Shown: positions 51,251 through 62,740 of the stretch, in pieces
Position numbering within the stretch: the stretch's first letter is position 1
Layout: each line of letters starts with the position of its first letter
Assembly (NCBI GenBank): GCA_947623455.1
Contig: OX392538.1
Location: 5,952,001 to 6,016,000, forward strand
Length of the DNA stretch: 64,000 nt
Direction: 5' to 3'
Source: Mimachlamys varia
Lineage: Eukaryota > Mollusca > Bivalvia > Pectinida > Pectinidae
Translations under genes and position numbers: made by a program
Notes under the pieces: generated by a model
What the model was told of the DNA's origin: nothing
Database searches by the model: none
Seen by the model: the letters and a program-made list of their open reading frames with translations, nothing else

Positions 51251-51667
51251 GGTGACCTGTACTCTCAACTTCTACACTTCACCCTCATTCCCTCTAGTCC
51301 AGGCTAGTAAGGTGACCTGTACTCTCAACTTCTACACTTCACCCTCATTCCCTCTAGTCCAGGCTAGTAAGGTGACCTGTACTCTCAACTTCTACACTTC
51401 ACCCTCGTTCCCTCTAGTCCAGGCTAGTAAGGTGACCTGTACTCTCAACTTCTACACTTCTCCCTCATTCCCTCTAGTCCAGGCTAGTAAGGTGACCTGT
51501 ACTCTCAACTTCTACACTTCTCCCTCATTCCCTCTAGTCCAGGCTAGTAAGGTGACCTGTACTCTCAACTTCTACACTTCTCCCTCATTCCCTCTAGTCC
51601 AGGCTAGTAAGGTGACCTGTACTCTCAACTTCTACACTTCACCCTCATTCCCTCTAGTCCAGGCTAT
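51250..51667. repeat. 60-bp SINE-derived satellite, array 1 (7 copies)
   Basis: Exact 60-bp units, AGGCTAGTAAGGTGACCTGT, ACTCTCAACTTCTACACTTC, WCCCTCATTCCCTCTAGTCC (W is A or T). Its first 30 bp match the flank of the SINE head. The repeated 20-residue frame (140 codons) is an artefact of the 60-bp unit. Confidence 0.95.
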
Positions 51668-51900
51668 GTTTTAAACCTTATTGTGTATACATGTATATAC
51701 ATGTACATGTGCGAAATTTCTGTATTACTGTGCAGCAATACTGCAATACCATCAGCCCGGATTATCAACAGTGTTCAGTTGGAGACCTAAACGTAACACA
51801 TGGACTGTGCGGTCTCCAATCTGATAGTTTCATCACTTGTATACTATATATATGCAGTATATATATATATTTGCACCGATATCCTAATTATAATATTGTT

Positions 51901-51957
51901 ATGGGAGTTACCCCCCCCTCCCCCTCCCCCCCCCCTCCCCCCCCCTCCCCCACCCTT
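51901..51957. repeat. C-rich tract
   Basis: Runs of 5-10 C broken by single T; the minus strand is a strong G-quadruplex candidate. Confidence 0.85.
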
Positions 51958-52339
51958 TACCCTACCCTATCCATACCCTATGATTTCCCATTGTTTGTAC
52001 AGTACATATAATTTGTTAATACATCTATATGAAAAATGGGCGTTAGAACTCAAAACAATACATAAATGGAAATTACTTGAAATTATTAAGCAAATGATTT
52101 TGATATCAAATTATAAATATAATTATCCAAACGTTAAACTCTCATAAGTCTCTCTATATTAAAATATGCAGAATTTATATCACAATTTTTCAATATGCTG
52201 ATTACATTAGAATTCTATTCATAAAGTTGCATTGTTAAAAGTTCTAACGCCTAATGTTATACAAGTTTATTATGATTAATTATTGACAAACTGATCTTCA
52301 TTATTTAATATTTGCAAATACATTTATGTAATACAACGT

Positions 52340-52447
52340 CCATTTATATACCACCTTGGGAGAGGACTTATATAGGCTTTAAGCCTGTTGTCCAATCCTT
52401 TTGGCATTGTAACATCGATATCTTGTCAATAAAATTTGTTGAAATGA
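52340..52447 (+). mobile_element. Probable retroposon 3-prime tail
   Basis: GGCTTTAAGCCTGTTGTCCA, ATCCTTTTGGCATTG, then a polyadenylation-like TCAATAAAATTTGTTG. A similar tail (AAAGCCTGTTGTCTCATCCT, then TTATCAATAAAATATC) is at about 62868-62915. Shared tails at separate sites suggest non-LTR retrotransposon ends; no reverse transcriptase was seen. Confidence 0.5.
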
Positions 52448-52667
52448 AAGGGAATGAGGGTGAAGTGTAGAAGTTGAGAGTACAGGTCACCTTACTAGCC
52501 TGGACTAGAGGGAATGAGGGAGAAGTGTAGAAGTTGGAGAGTACAGGTCACCTTACTAGCCTGGACTAGAGGGAATGAGGGAGAAGTGTAGAAGTTGAGA
52601 GTACAGGTCACCTTACTAGCCTGGACTAGAGGGAATGAGGGAGAAGTGTAGAAGTTGAGATTACAAC
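52448..52667 (-). repeat. 60-bp SINE-derived satellite, inverted copies (about 3.7)
   Basis: The same 60-bp unit in reverse orientation (GGGAATGAGGGAGAAGTGTA, GAAGTTGAGAGTACAGGTCA, CCTTACTAGCCTGGACTAGA). It abuts the forward array at 52668, with a spacer of about 20 bp between GTAGAAGTTGAGA and TCTCAACTTCTAC. Confidence 0.93.
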
Positions 52668-53862
52668 TACAGTGACCTGTACTCTCAACTTCTACACTTC
52701 ACCCTCATTCCCTCTAGTCCAGGCTAGAAAGGTGACCTGTACTCTCAACTTCTACACTTCTCCCTCATTCCCTCTAGTCCAGGCTAGTAAGGTGACCTGT
52801 ACTCTCAACTTCTACACTTCTCCCTCATTCCCTCTAGTCCATGCTAGTAAGGTGACCTGTACTCTCAACTTCTACACTTCTCCCTCATTCCCTCTAGTCC
52901 AGGCTAGTAAGGTGACCTGTACTCTCAACTTCTACACTTCTCCCTCATTCCCTCTAGTCCAGGCTAGAAAGGTGACCAGTACTCTCAACTTCTACACTTC
53001 TCCCTCATTCCCTCTAGTCCAGGCTAGTAAGGTGACCTGTACTCTCAACTTCTACACTTCTCCCTCATTCCCTCTAGTCCATGCTAGTAAGGTGACCTGT
53101 ACTCTCAACTTCTACACTTCTCCCTCATTCCCTCTAGTCCAGGCTAGTAAGGTGACCTGTACTCTCAACTTCTACACTTCTCCCTCATTCCCTCTAGTCC
53201 AGGCTAGTATGGTGACCAGTACTCTCAACTTCTACACTTCTCCCTCATTCCCTCTAGTCCAGGCTAGTAAGGTGACCTGTACTCTCAACTTCTACACTTC
53301 TCCCTCATTCCCTCTAGTCCAGGCTAGTAAGGTGACCTGTACTCTCAACTTCTACACTTCTCCCTCATTCCCTCTAGTCCAGGCTAGTAAGGTGACCTGT
53401 ACTCTCAACTTCTACACTTCTCCCTCATTCCCTCTAGTCCAGGCTAGTAAGGTGACCTGTACTCTCAACTTCTACACTTCTCCCTCATTCCCTCTAGTCC
53501 AGGCTAGTATGGTGACCTGTACTCTCAACTTCTACACTTCTCCCTCATTCCCTCTAGTCCAGGCTAGTAAGGTGACCTGTACTCTCAACTTCTACACTTC
53601 TCCCTCATTCCCTCTAGTCCAGGCTAGTAAGGTGACCTGTACTCTCAACTTCTACACTTCTCCCTCATTCCCTCTAGTCCAGGCTAGTATGGTGACCAGT
53701 ACTCTCAACTTCTACACTTCTCCCTCGTTCCCTCTAGTCCAGGCTAGTATGGTGACCAGTACTCTCAACTTATACACTTCTCCCTCATTCCCTCTAGCCA
53801 AGGCTAGTAAGGTGACCTGTACTCTCAACTTCTACACTTTTCCTTCATTCCCAAAGTCTTTG
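52668..53862. repeat. 60-bp SINE-derived satellite, array 2 (about 20 copies)
   Basis: Forward 60-bp units, nearly identical, with sporadic AGGCTAGTATGGTGACCAGT and CATGCTAGTAAGG variants. The 415-codon frame here is a 20-residue repeat with no support as a gene. At the right edge it passes into SINE body sequence (CCAAAGTCTTTGACTCCAAG). Confidence 0.95.
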
Positions 53863-54400
53863 ACTCCAAGGCAACAACAACCCAGGTTCTATATCTCCAA
53901 GAAAGCATCTTTAAAATGATTTAATATGATACATTATGGACGCAGGCTAGGAGTCTATATATCCATATCAATACATAAAAACAAAATTTACATTATAACA
54001 TTCTTCCTATGTCAAGTGAACAGCATTTAAACTAAAATTTAAAGTTCTGTTAATTATCACGTTTATAGTACTCATCTAGAGCAATTTCAAACTTTATAAC
54101 ATCTGTTGAATCTAGCTATCACCTCCTGGGAAGGACTGTTACATAGATTAACTACACAGACTTGATCAAGCTCCTTAATCCTCTACTCTCAGAGTGGTCA
54201 ATAGCATCTGAAATTCATACAGTGTAATACAAAGGAGTAATGAAAAACAAATCTGCCCCCACCGAGATTCAAACTAGCAACCCTTCTGTCTCTAGTCGGA
54301 CACCATATACCGCTTGACTAAAGGGAAATTCCCTCTAGCCAAGACTTAAACTAAGGCGACCTGTCTTCTCAACTTCTACACAAGTCCTCCATAAACAGCT
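53862..54400 (-). mobile_element. tRNA-derived SINE, family 1, split by an insert of about 255 bp
   Basis: The body (53862-53908) and distal body plus head (about 54165-54400) match the copy at 12496-12800. Between GCATCTT and AAGCTCC-TTAATCC lies about 255 bp absent from that copy. On the minus strand the head has TTTAGTCAAGCGGTATGG (A box) and AGTTTGAATCTCGG (B box). Confidence 0.68.
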
Positions 54401-56164
54401 TATCATTAAGATATCTTGTGAGTCCCCAACAGACTCATATTTAACATATAGTTAGGATCACTGGGTCTAAGGTAATTAAGCTTGAATATACTGTGACATA
54501 ACTGTCTGTCGCCTAGTGTATAAAACAAAATTGTAATATTAAACATCTGTCATGGTGCTAATGTCTGTAATTGAGGAACAAGAAGGTACCAGGTTATCGT
54601 GATACATAATTCAGATCTGTTACCAAGGTGATGGGAAGGACCTGTCTTCAAACAGCTCATTAGCAATTGTGTCTAATACAAACCTGTACTTTTAAATGGA
54701 TGACCCACTTCTAGAAATTCAAACACTGGCCAATCTGGTAAAATGATGTTATAATATCATAATAGTAGACTTTATTTCAGGTTGATGGCGCTTTGAGTTT
54801 AAAAGACTCTTCTTGCAAGTGGTCAACATCATAATGTGCAATAATTACAACAAAACATATATATGGATGACAACCATTCATAAAGCTTAGATGTATAGAA
54901 TTCTATTCATTTCGTCCTTTCCTAATATAGAGAAATAGTATGGGTTTATTGAAAACCTTTGAATCTTTTATGAATGTGAATAATTTGAACTTTATAATCC
55001 GTCATAGCCGCTGGGCTATACATGTATGCTGAGAAAATAACTAAAACACGCTAATCATAACGTATTCAGGTGTACCAACAATGAACGAAAAGCTTTCAGC
55101 TTGGGAGGTTGAGCAGGCTATATGTACATATACATATGTTGTAATTAATAGTACTTGACACGGAACAAAGACGGAATCCTGGAGACATTAAAGGAGGCTT
55201 CTGTCATTGTGTAGGGGCTGTGTAGTAGAAACGCTGATTTGGGGTACATCAGAAAATGGGATAATTGACGGTCTAATTGAAAGGAAGACGAGTGTACAGT
55301 GTGACAGACCCTCGGGAGGCACTTCCTCCCTTAACAAGAGAATTTTCATCACTGAGACTTAATAACACCCAATTAGGCAAGGTTTTGTTCTTGAGGCAGA
55401 ACAACTTGTGTTATTTTCTCCGGTTATTTTCTCGTGCGGTATTGAGAGGAGGGACAGAGATATAACGTGCACCAGAGCTAGCTCTCGTAGCTGTCTGGGA
55501 ACCTTACTGACAATACCTCCGTCCACGTCCACAATACCTCCGTCCACGTCCTGATATGTCTCCAGATGAGATGAGAAGAAAAGATACACTAATGAAAGAA
55601 AACCAGTAGAAAATCAATATCCAGGTAAAAATAATTGGAATCTGTGACGGTCGCATTTCATGACATTGGAAGTATGCTTTATGATAGCGAGGGTCGTATA
55701 GCGTTGGGGGTCCAGAGGTCCAGGCATCGCAGAGATATTATAAAATGATACTTCTGATTATCCTGGATGGGCGCAAGATTATCTTAGTATTCAAACATAG
55801 GGTCCATTGTGTTTGTATAAATAACAAACTCTCCATGCAATTTCAAAAGTTGGAATCGTGACATTTATTAGAATGGACTAATCAAGTAAAAATTATCATC
55901 AGAAATATTACCAATAAAAATGTCTTAGATACTTGTTTTCCTTTCAAAGGTTATTTCAGTATTCAGGCCAAATGTTAAAGGAAGAAAAGATGGATTGATT
56001 TTTTGTGCAGTTTTAAAATAAAATGGAATGAATCTTTTGTTAATCCAGATTTTTAATGATTAAAGTAAAACAAATGTTTTGACAACATTCGTGCAGTTTC
56101 TATACCTGAAGAGTGCAAAAATGGCAATTTGACTTACTATAGTGTTGTTTGGTATTTGAGATTT
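54401..56164. other. Unique intron sequence
   Basis: No exon supported. A 21-bp doublet, ACAATACCTCCGTCCACGTC plus C, occurs at about 55512-55553. Confidence 0.5.
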
Positions 56165-58040
56165 AAACTTAACTTTAACATGGTGTAAACCAGACTATAC
56201 CAGTATTGTGTGGTAGCTATATACAGTATAAACCAGACTTTACTAATGTTGTGTGGTAGTTATATATAAACCAGACTTTACTAGTGTTGTGTGGTAGTTA
56301 TATATAAACCAGACTTTACTAATGTTGTGTGGTAGTTATATAAACCAGACTTTACTAATGTTGTGTGGTAGTTATATATAAATCAGACTTTACAAGTGAA
56401 GTGTGGTAGTCATATATAAACCAGACTTTACTAATGTTGTGTGGTAGTTATATATAAACCAGACTTTACCAGTGTTGTGTGGTAGTTATATACCAGTGTT
56501 GTGTGGTAGTTATATAAACCAGACTTTACCAGTGTTGTGTGGTAGTTATATATAAATCAGACTTTACCAGTGACGTGTGGTAGTCATATATAAACCAGAA
56601 TTTACCAGTGTTGTGTGGTAGTTATATAAACCAGACTTTACCAGTGTTGGGTGGTAGCTATATATAAACCAGACTTTACCAGTGACGTGTGGTAGTCATA
56701 TATAAACCAGACTTTACCAGTGTCGTGTGGTAGTTTTATAAACCAGACTTTACCAGTGTTGTGTGGTAGCTATATAAACCAGACTTTACCAGTGTTGTGT
56801 GGTAGTTATATAAACCAGACTTTACCAGTGTTGTGTGGTAGTTATATATACACCAGACTTCACCAGTGTTGTGTGGTAGTCATATATAAACCAGACTTTA
56901 TCAGTGTTGTGTGGTAGTCATATATAAACCAGACTTTACCAGTGTTGTGTGGTAGTCATATATAAACCAGACTTTACCAGTGAAGTGTGGTAGTCATATA
57001 TAAACCAGAATTTACCAGTGTTGTGTGGTAGTTATATAAACCAGACTTTACCAGTGTTGGGTGGTAGCTATATATAAACCAGACTTTACCAGTGTTGTGT
57101 GGTAGTTATATAAACCAGACTTTACCAGTATTGTGTGGTAGTTAGATATAAACCAGACTTTACCAGTGACCTGTGGTAGTCATATATAAACCAGACTTTA
57201 CCAGTGTTGTGTGGTAGTTATATAAACCAGACTTTACCAGTGTTGTGTGGTAGTTATATAAACCAGACTTTACCAGTGTTGTGTGGTAGTTATATATACA
57301 CCAGACTTTACCAGTGTTGTGTGGTAGTTATATATACACCAGACTTCACCAGTGTTGTGTGGTAGTCATATATAAACCAGACTTTACCAGTGTTGGGTGG
57401 TAGCTATATATAAACCAGACTTTACCAGTGTTGTGTGGTAGTCATATATAAACCAGACTTTATCAGTGTTGTGTGGTAGTCATATATAAACCAGACTTTA
57501 CCAGTAAAGTGTGGTAGTCATATATAAACCAGAATTTACCAGTGTTGTGTGGTAGTTATATAAACCAGACTTTACCAGTGTTGTGTGGTAGTTATATATA
57601 CACCAGACTTTACCAGTGTTGTGTGGTAGTCATATATAAACCAGACTTTAATTTACCAGTGTTGTGTGGTAGTTATATAAACCAGACTTTACCAGTGTTG
57701 TGTGGTAGTTATATATACACCAGACTTCATCAGTGTTGTGTGGTAGTCATATATAAACCAGACTTTACCAGTGTTGTGTGGTAGTTATATAAACCAGACT
57801 TTACCAGTGTTGTGTGGTAGTTATATAAACCAGACTTTACTAGTGTTGTGTGGTAGTTATATAAACCAGACTTTACCAGTATTGTGTGGTAGTTAGATAT
57901 AAACCAGACTTTACCAGTGTTGTGTGGTAGTTATATAAACCAGACTTTACCAGTGTTGTGTGGTAGTTATATATAAACCAGACTTTACCAGTGTTATGTG
58001 GTAGTTATATATAAACCAGATTTTACCAGTGTTGATCTGA
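56165..58040. repeat. 36-38-bp minisatellite with TATATAAA motifs, about 50 copies
   Basis: Units of AACCAGACTTTACCAGTGTT followed by GTGTGGTAGTTATATA (36 bp) or with an extra TA (38 bp). The 36/38 alternation changes the frame, so only short open frames occur. The left edge is more divergent (TTTACTAATG). Most units contain TATATAAA. Confidence 0.94.
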
Positions 58041-61000
58041 TGCTGTGGCCAATCAGATTTTGACTTGGTAGTCACTGCATCACCTAGCTAGAGAAGATAT
58101 TTTTATATTTAATGTGTTGGTGTTGCTGACCACGTTCTGATTGGTCGTTGGGTGCCTCCCGGACAGACGGCCATAGGTGGCGCTGTAAAACCCATTACCG
58201 CCACATCGTTAGTGTTCTCTACAAATGGAGACTGTAGCAGATTTCTTCTGCTTTTCCATTAAAGTTAGCGGGCATCTTCTCCGTGTCGCCGCAATTGGAA
58301 GTCAACTCTTACGGCTTCGTGAATTAATTGTGTTAGATTCCCGTTAATTGAGACAAAGATTTTCACGGGGTAGCTATAATGAATTGGTCCAGAAAGGAAT
58401 TCCTGTTTCACAATTTAAGCATGGTCAAACTTAGCGACACATACTTCATCACACAATGCAACAATGTCTTCGTTATGTAGGCTTCTGTGACTGTTTGATA
58501 TGAGGCTTCCAACGAAATGAGTTGGTTAGCTTCAAGATGTCATTCTATAATATTTATATCAGAACTTCGCAGTTCAAATAGCATTTCTATACTACAAATG
58601 TTCAAGATAACACTTCTCCTAAAAAAAAATCTCAGTTCTTTTTCTGTTATACCTTTTTTTCCTTTAATTGTCTTTATTGTGAAACTAATTGCTTCTATTT
58701 AGTATTTTTGTTTACAATAAGAAAATTGTTTAATTTAGTTTCTGTTGTTATTGAATTTTCCAAATTTCAAACATTACAGATGATATAACAAATTATATCA
58801 AACTTCTAGTTTGAATTCCTATAGAAACTATTGCTAAATACAATGGATAATGCAGAATCATAATGAAGAATCTAAATTTTAAAAATTGAATATCTCAAAT
58901 GAGTTTCTTTTAAAAAGTTTGAGAAAAATATGTAAATTTATTTCGCCTTTAAAGGAGGTTTTGCTGAGCTTTTCTTGAGGGAGTTTTATAAACCTGATAT
59001 AAAACAGAGACAAATTTAACATCCTTTAAATGCTTTCTCAAAGAATGTGTGCAAAAAAACTGGTAATGTATTGCCTGAACAGATTATAGTGATGGCACCA
59101 TAAGGTACAATACGAGATGATATAAGCTCATTCCGGACTCTCCTTGTCGTTGTGCTGACATATCGGAGAAACCCGGAGCTGTCAGAGACACTTGTGAGTG
59201 GAGCTAGTGAGCAAGGCGATGATCATAAGACAATGGAGACTCCAATAACTTCAGTGGGAGGGGGAGCAGACGCAATCAAATGGATTGGCGCTTGGTAGAT
59301 AGATAAACTTGCGAAGTGTGTTCCCATGGTAATGTTACAAATGGCACAACTGTCTATTATGGAGAACGTTGTGACACTAAATCTTCCTTGTTTAAGGAAA
59401 ATCCCATGATGCTCATGGAAAACTAGCAGCCAATCAAACATCTTGATACAAAATGGTTATGGCTTGGCTATATCTGACTGTAGCAAGACATTAAACTCCC
59501 ATCAAAGGCCTCCTTCTGAAATTAAAGAAACCTAATCTGGGAAACGGTTACCTTGGCAATTCCTGTGAAATGCATGTACTTGTGGACGACTTATTCCCTG
59601 GCTAGCTATTTGTGTTTGACAACGAAGATGGAGGTATCCAGGGGAAAATAAATCGCCTGATGTATTATGTTATCAGTGGTGCACTTTCTCGTTGAAGTTG
59701 AAAAATTGAAAAAGAATGGAAGCAAAAAAAAAAATTGCTCATCGATTCTTCTTATTTTCTCTTCTCCTTTTCCACCTTAATCATTATTCAGACCTGGTAA
59801 GTTTCTCAATCAATCTTTGAAACTTAGTCTGTTGACAACCAAAACTTCAAATTCAACAGAGCAGAAACGTTTAGAATTTCTGAGAAATTGGTGAGTGAAT
59901 AGCTCTTGCTTTTTCTAAAAGGGCTTGGGGGCATTAAGCTGGAATGTTTCAGATCAGTTTTCTATCAGAAACTTTTTTCATGCAATAGTTTAAGGGAATA
60001 GATAGGATTAAGTTCATACCAGTGGAAAGTTGAGCTTAGGACAAGTGCTGAAGATTCCATCTGGAAATAGAATTTCTTCTTAAAGTCTAAAAACATTGAA
60101 ATCATATGAAATTCAACTCTTGATTGATATTTGATTTTTTTTTTTGTGTCATATGTAACTGTTAAATGATTTTTAGAAAATGAATAATGCTTACATCAAA
60201 ATAAAATGGACAAAGTTTCTTTTTGGGGGAAAAAAAATAAAAAAAAGATGACTGTCAATCTTTACAACGGCCTTGGCTACAAAAAAACAGAAAATACCAA
60301 AGCATCAACAAAACCATAATCTGAACTCCTATTCGATTAAACCAGGAGTAAAATATGAACAAAGAAAACACAGAAAATCAGGTTAAAATGGGATTGGAGC
60401 TACGGCTTGTTAACGCTTACAATGTATTTTTTCGTAATGAAACAGTGGCATTTGTCTTTAGTCAACTAACCTAGGTCAATACTCTTTTCACAGTTGTAAT
60501 TTTCAATATTTTGTTCTAGAAAGATATTCAGTATATAAGATTTGAACCAGTCCCAACCTTCCCAACCCCAGGGGTAGAGTTAATGTTAGACCTGAAATCA
60601 TTCAAACCTGTCCCCCAGAAATGGAGTGTGTAAAACTTGAAATGAAACCCACATGAAAAAAAGGCATTTACAAAATGGATACACACAGTTCTTTTAATTT
60701 TTTTACATAACAAAATATTTACTGAAAGCACTAGCACATCATAATTTCTGAGTGTCCTTCACTTTGCTTTGATATATTATTTTTAATGGTAAAAACAGAG
60801 TCATGTGGAACCATAAACTCTGAGATAATCCCCCAGATGTCGTGTGTAGCTATTAATATAGACGGCCTGTGATTATAACTAATCCCCGTCGTTAATATTT
60901 TACGTTAAGAGATGAGATTTTGTCTTTATACTCTCCTCAACGTGAAGTCTGGTTACAACTTCTCATCACCGCTTGATTCTGTCACCATGGCGACAATGCC

Positions 61001-61756
61001 ATTATATGCTGTGTTTTTCTGACTGGCAGTCATTGACAGCATAGCAAATCACACTCTGGATATTTCCTATTAAAGGTTTAGGTTAATCCAGGGGCAGACT
61101 ACTCTAAATATTGACAGATTTGTGATACATATATTTTGGAATTCCCTTTGGGAGATTACACATATGCTCAAAATAAAATAAAATAAAAACAAAAACAAAG
61201 ACCACCTGTGCATTATATCTGCTAAGAAAATAAAAAATTAAACTAGTTGAATATAGATGATCTGGTGAATGAGATGAATATTGGTGTATAAGTGAATTAG
61301 TTGAATATTGATACGTACAGAAAAACAATCCATATACCCTGTTGGTACATAGCAGGGATTATATTGTCAGCCATATCATGGAAAACTGGGGATTACATTC
61401 TCAAATACTGTATTAAAAATAATGATAATGGCATGTTCGTTCTCTCCTTTTAGAATATTGCAACTCGTTCAAATCAATGTGTGTCATTATTGATAATGCA
61501 TGGTGCCAGTAATATATATTGTTTTTGTTACCTTTCTTATGAGCCATGTATATAGTTATATACTAACCTGAATGCATAATTACAACAACCCTCCAAAATA
61601 AAGAAAGATTACAAGAATTTTCGTCTAACAATCCCCAAAAAATTAATTATTAAAATCTCATATCCTCTATCACCCTCTGAAGATAAATAATAATGTCAAG
61701 TTGATGTTTTGTAAAATAACGATCCTGTCTCTCTGTATTGAATAAAATCACTCACC
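58041..61756. other. Unique intron sequence
   Basis: AT-rich, with no supportable exon or array. About 58130-58400 and 59090-59680 are GC-richer islands without splice-site-bounded frames. The juxtamembrane and transmembrane exons expected next were looked for here and not found. Confidence 0.5.
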
Positions 61757-61760
61757 TTAA

Positions 61761-62736
61761 GGATGTACACCTCTGAGAAGTCAAAATTTTCCTGTATCAA
61801 ACTTTTTTTCTAATATACATTTTTGGATAAGGGAGATCAAGGCATGCCAGAAAATGCAAAAATAATGATATGTCAGTGTGCTCGTTTTTGTGTTATGATC
61901 GGTCAATTTTGTAGTTTTGACCGATTGCGGGACATTTTGATACAATATCTTCCGAATTTGTAATTCGAAATATATGAATGTTTGCAGTAATGACAAAAAT
62001 ATTATTTTCTTTTAAGTTATGGGGTAAAATTTCTCTAACTTAATATTTTTACTCAGGAGAGCAATTTGAGTTACCCCTACCCCTTATTTTTTAATGAGAA
62101 AATCCTCATTTTTTCACCATTTTTTGCAGATTTAACGCTTAATAAAAAAAGTTCTGATATCAAACTTTTTTTAATATTTGGCGGATGAAAAGAAATTGGG
62201 TTTCTCTTTCTAAAACCGTCATAAAAATGGGGGGTTAGTGTGCTTAATTTTTTGTCCCTTTATTATTTGTGTTATTTTTCACAGTTTCGGCTTCAAAAAT
62301 AAAAACTGCTCCAGTTACACTAAATGTATGAAAAAAATATAAAAATTGTATAATTATCCACTTTGTAGCATAATATTTCTATAAAAGTGAACATTATACA
62401 GTTGTACAGCAAAAATTAGCTTGCTATAATTAAAAATGGCTAAACACTGATGGTTTTAAGAGAACAATCTAGCATCAAAATGATGAAATTTTTCCAATTC
62501 GGGAAGTGCATAAAATAGACAGAAATATGCATATTCAAAATGGCCGCCAAACTGGTAATTTTTTTAAATTCATGTAAAAAAAGTTCTACAAGCAACAAAC
62601 ACTTATATTTTTGAAACAATTTTCAAATGCATATATGCTATCAAAATTGATCATACTTTCTTCAATATAACATAAAAATTTTAAATGAGACATAAACGAG
62701 ACTTGAACGTGACTGAAACCTCACAAGAGTACATCC
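61761..62736. mobile_element. Non-autonomous DNA transposon of about 976 bp, TTAA-flanked
   Basis: The left end reads GGATGTACACCTCTGAGA; the reverse complement of the right end reads GGATGTACTCTTGTGAGG (14 of 18 matching, the first 8 exact). TTAA flanks both ends (61757-61760 and 62737-62740), as in piggyBac-type insertion. The interior is AT-rich with no transposase frame, so it would be a non-autonomous derivative. The superfamily rests only on TTAA. Confidence 0.68.
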
Positions 62737-62740
62737 TTAA

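Noticed and set aside
52672..53919. 415-codon frame with a 20-residue repeat
   Set aside because: It is the 60-bp SINE-derived satellite read in one frame. The same unit occurs inverted and next to SINE heads, which is inconsistent with a protein gene.
55160..55222. Possible next exon after exon H (a stretch reading NKDGILETLKEASVIV)
   Set aside because: No acceptor in the needed phase, a stop follows at once, and similarity to the expected juxtamembrane segment is too weak.
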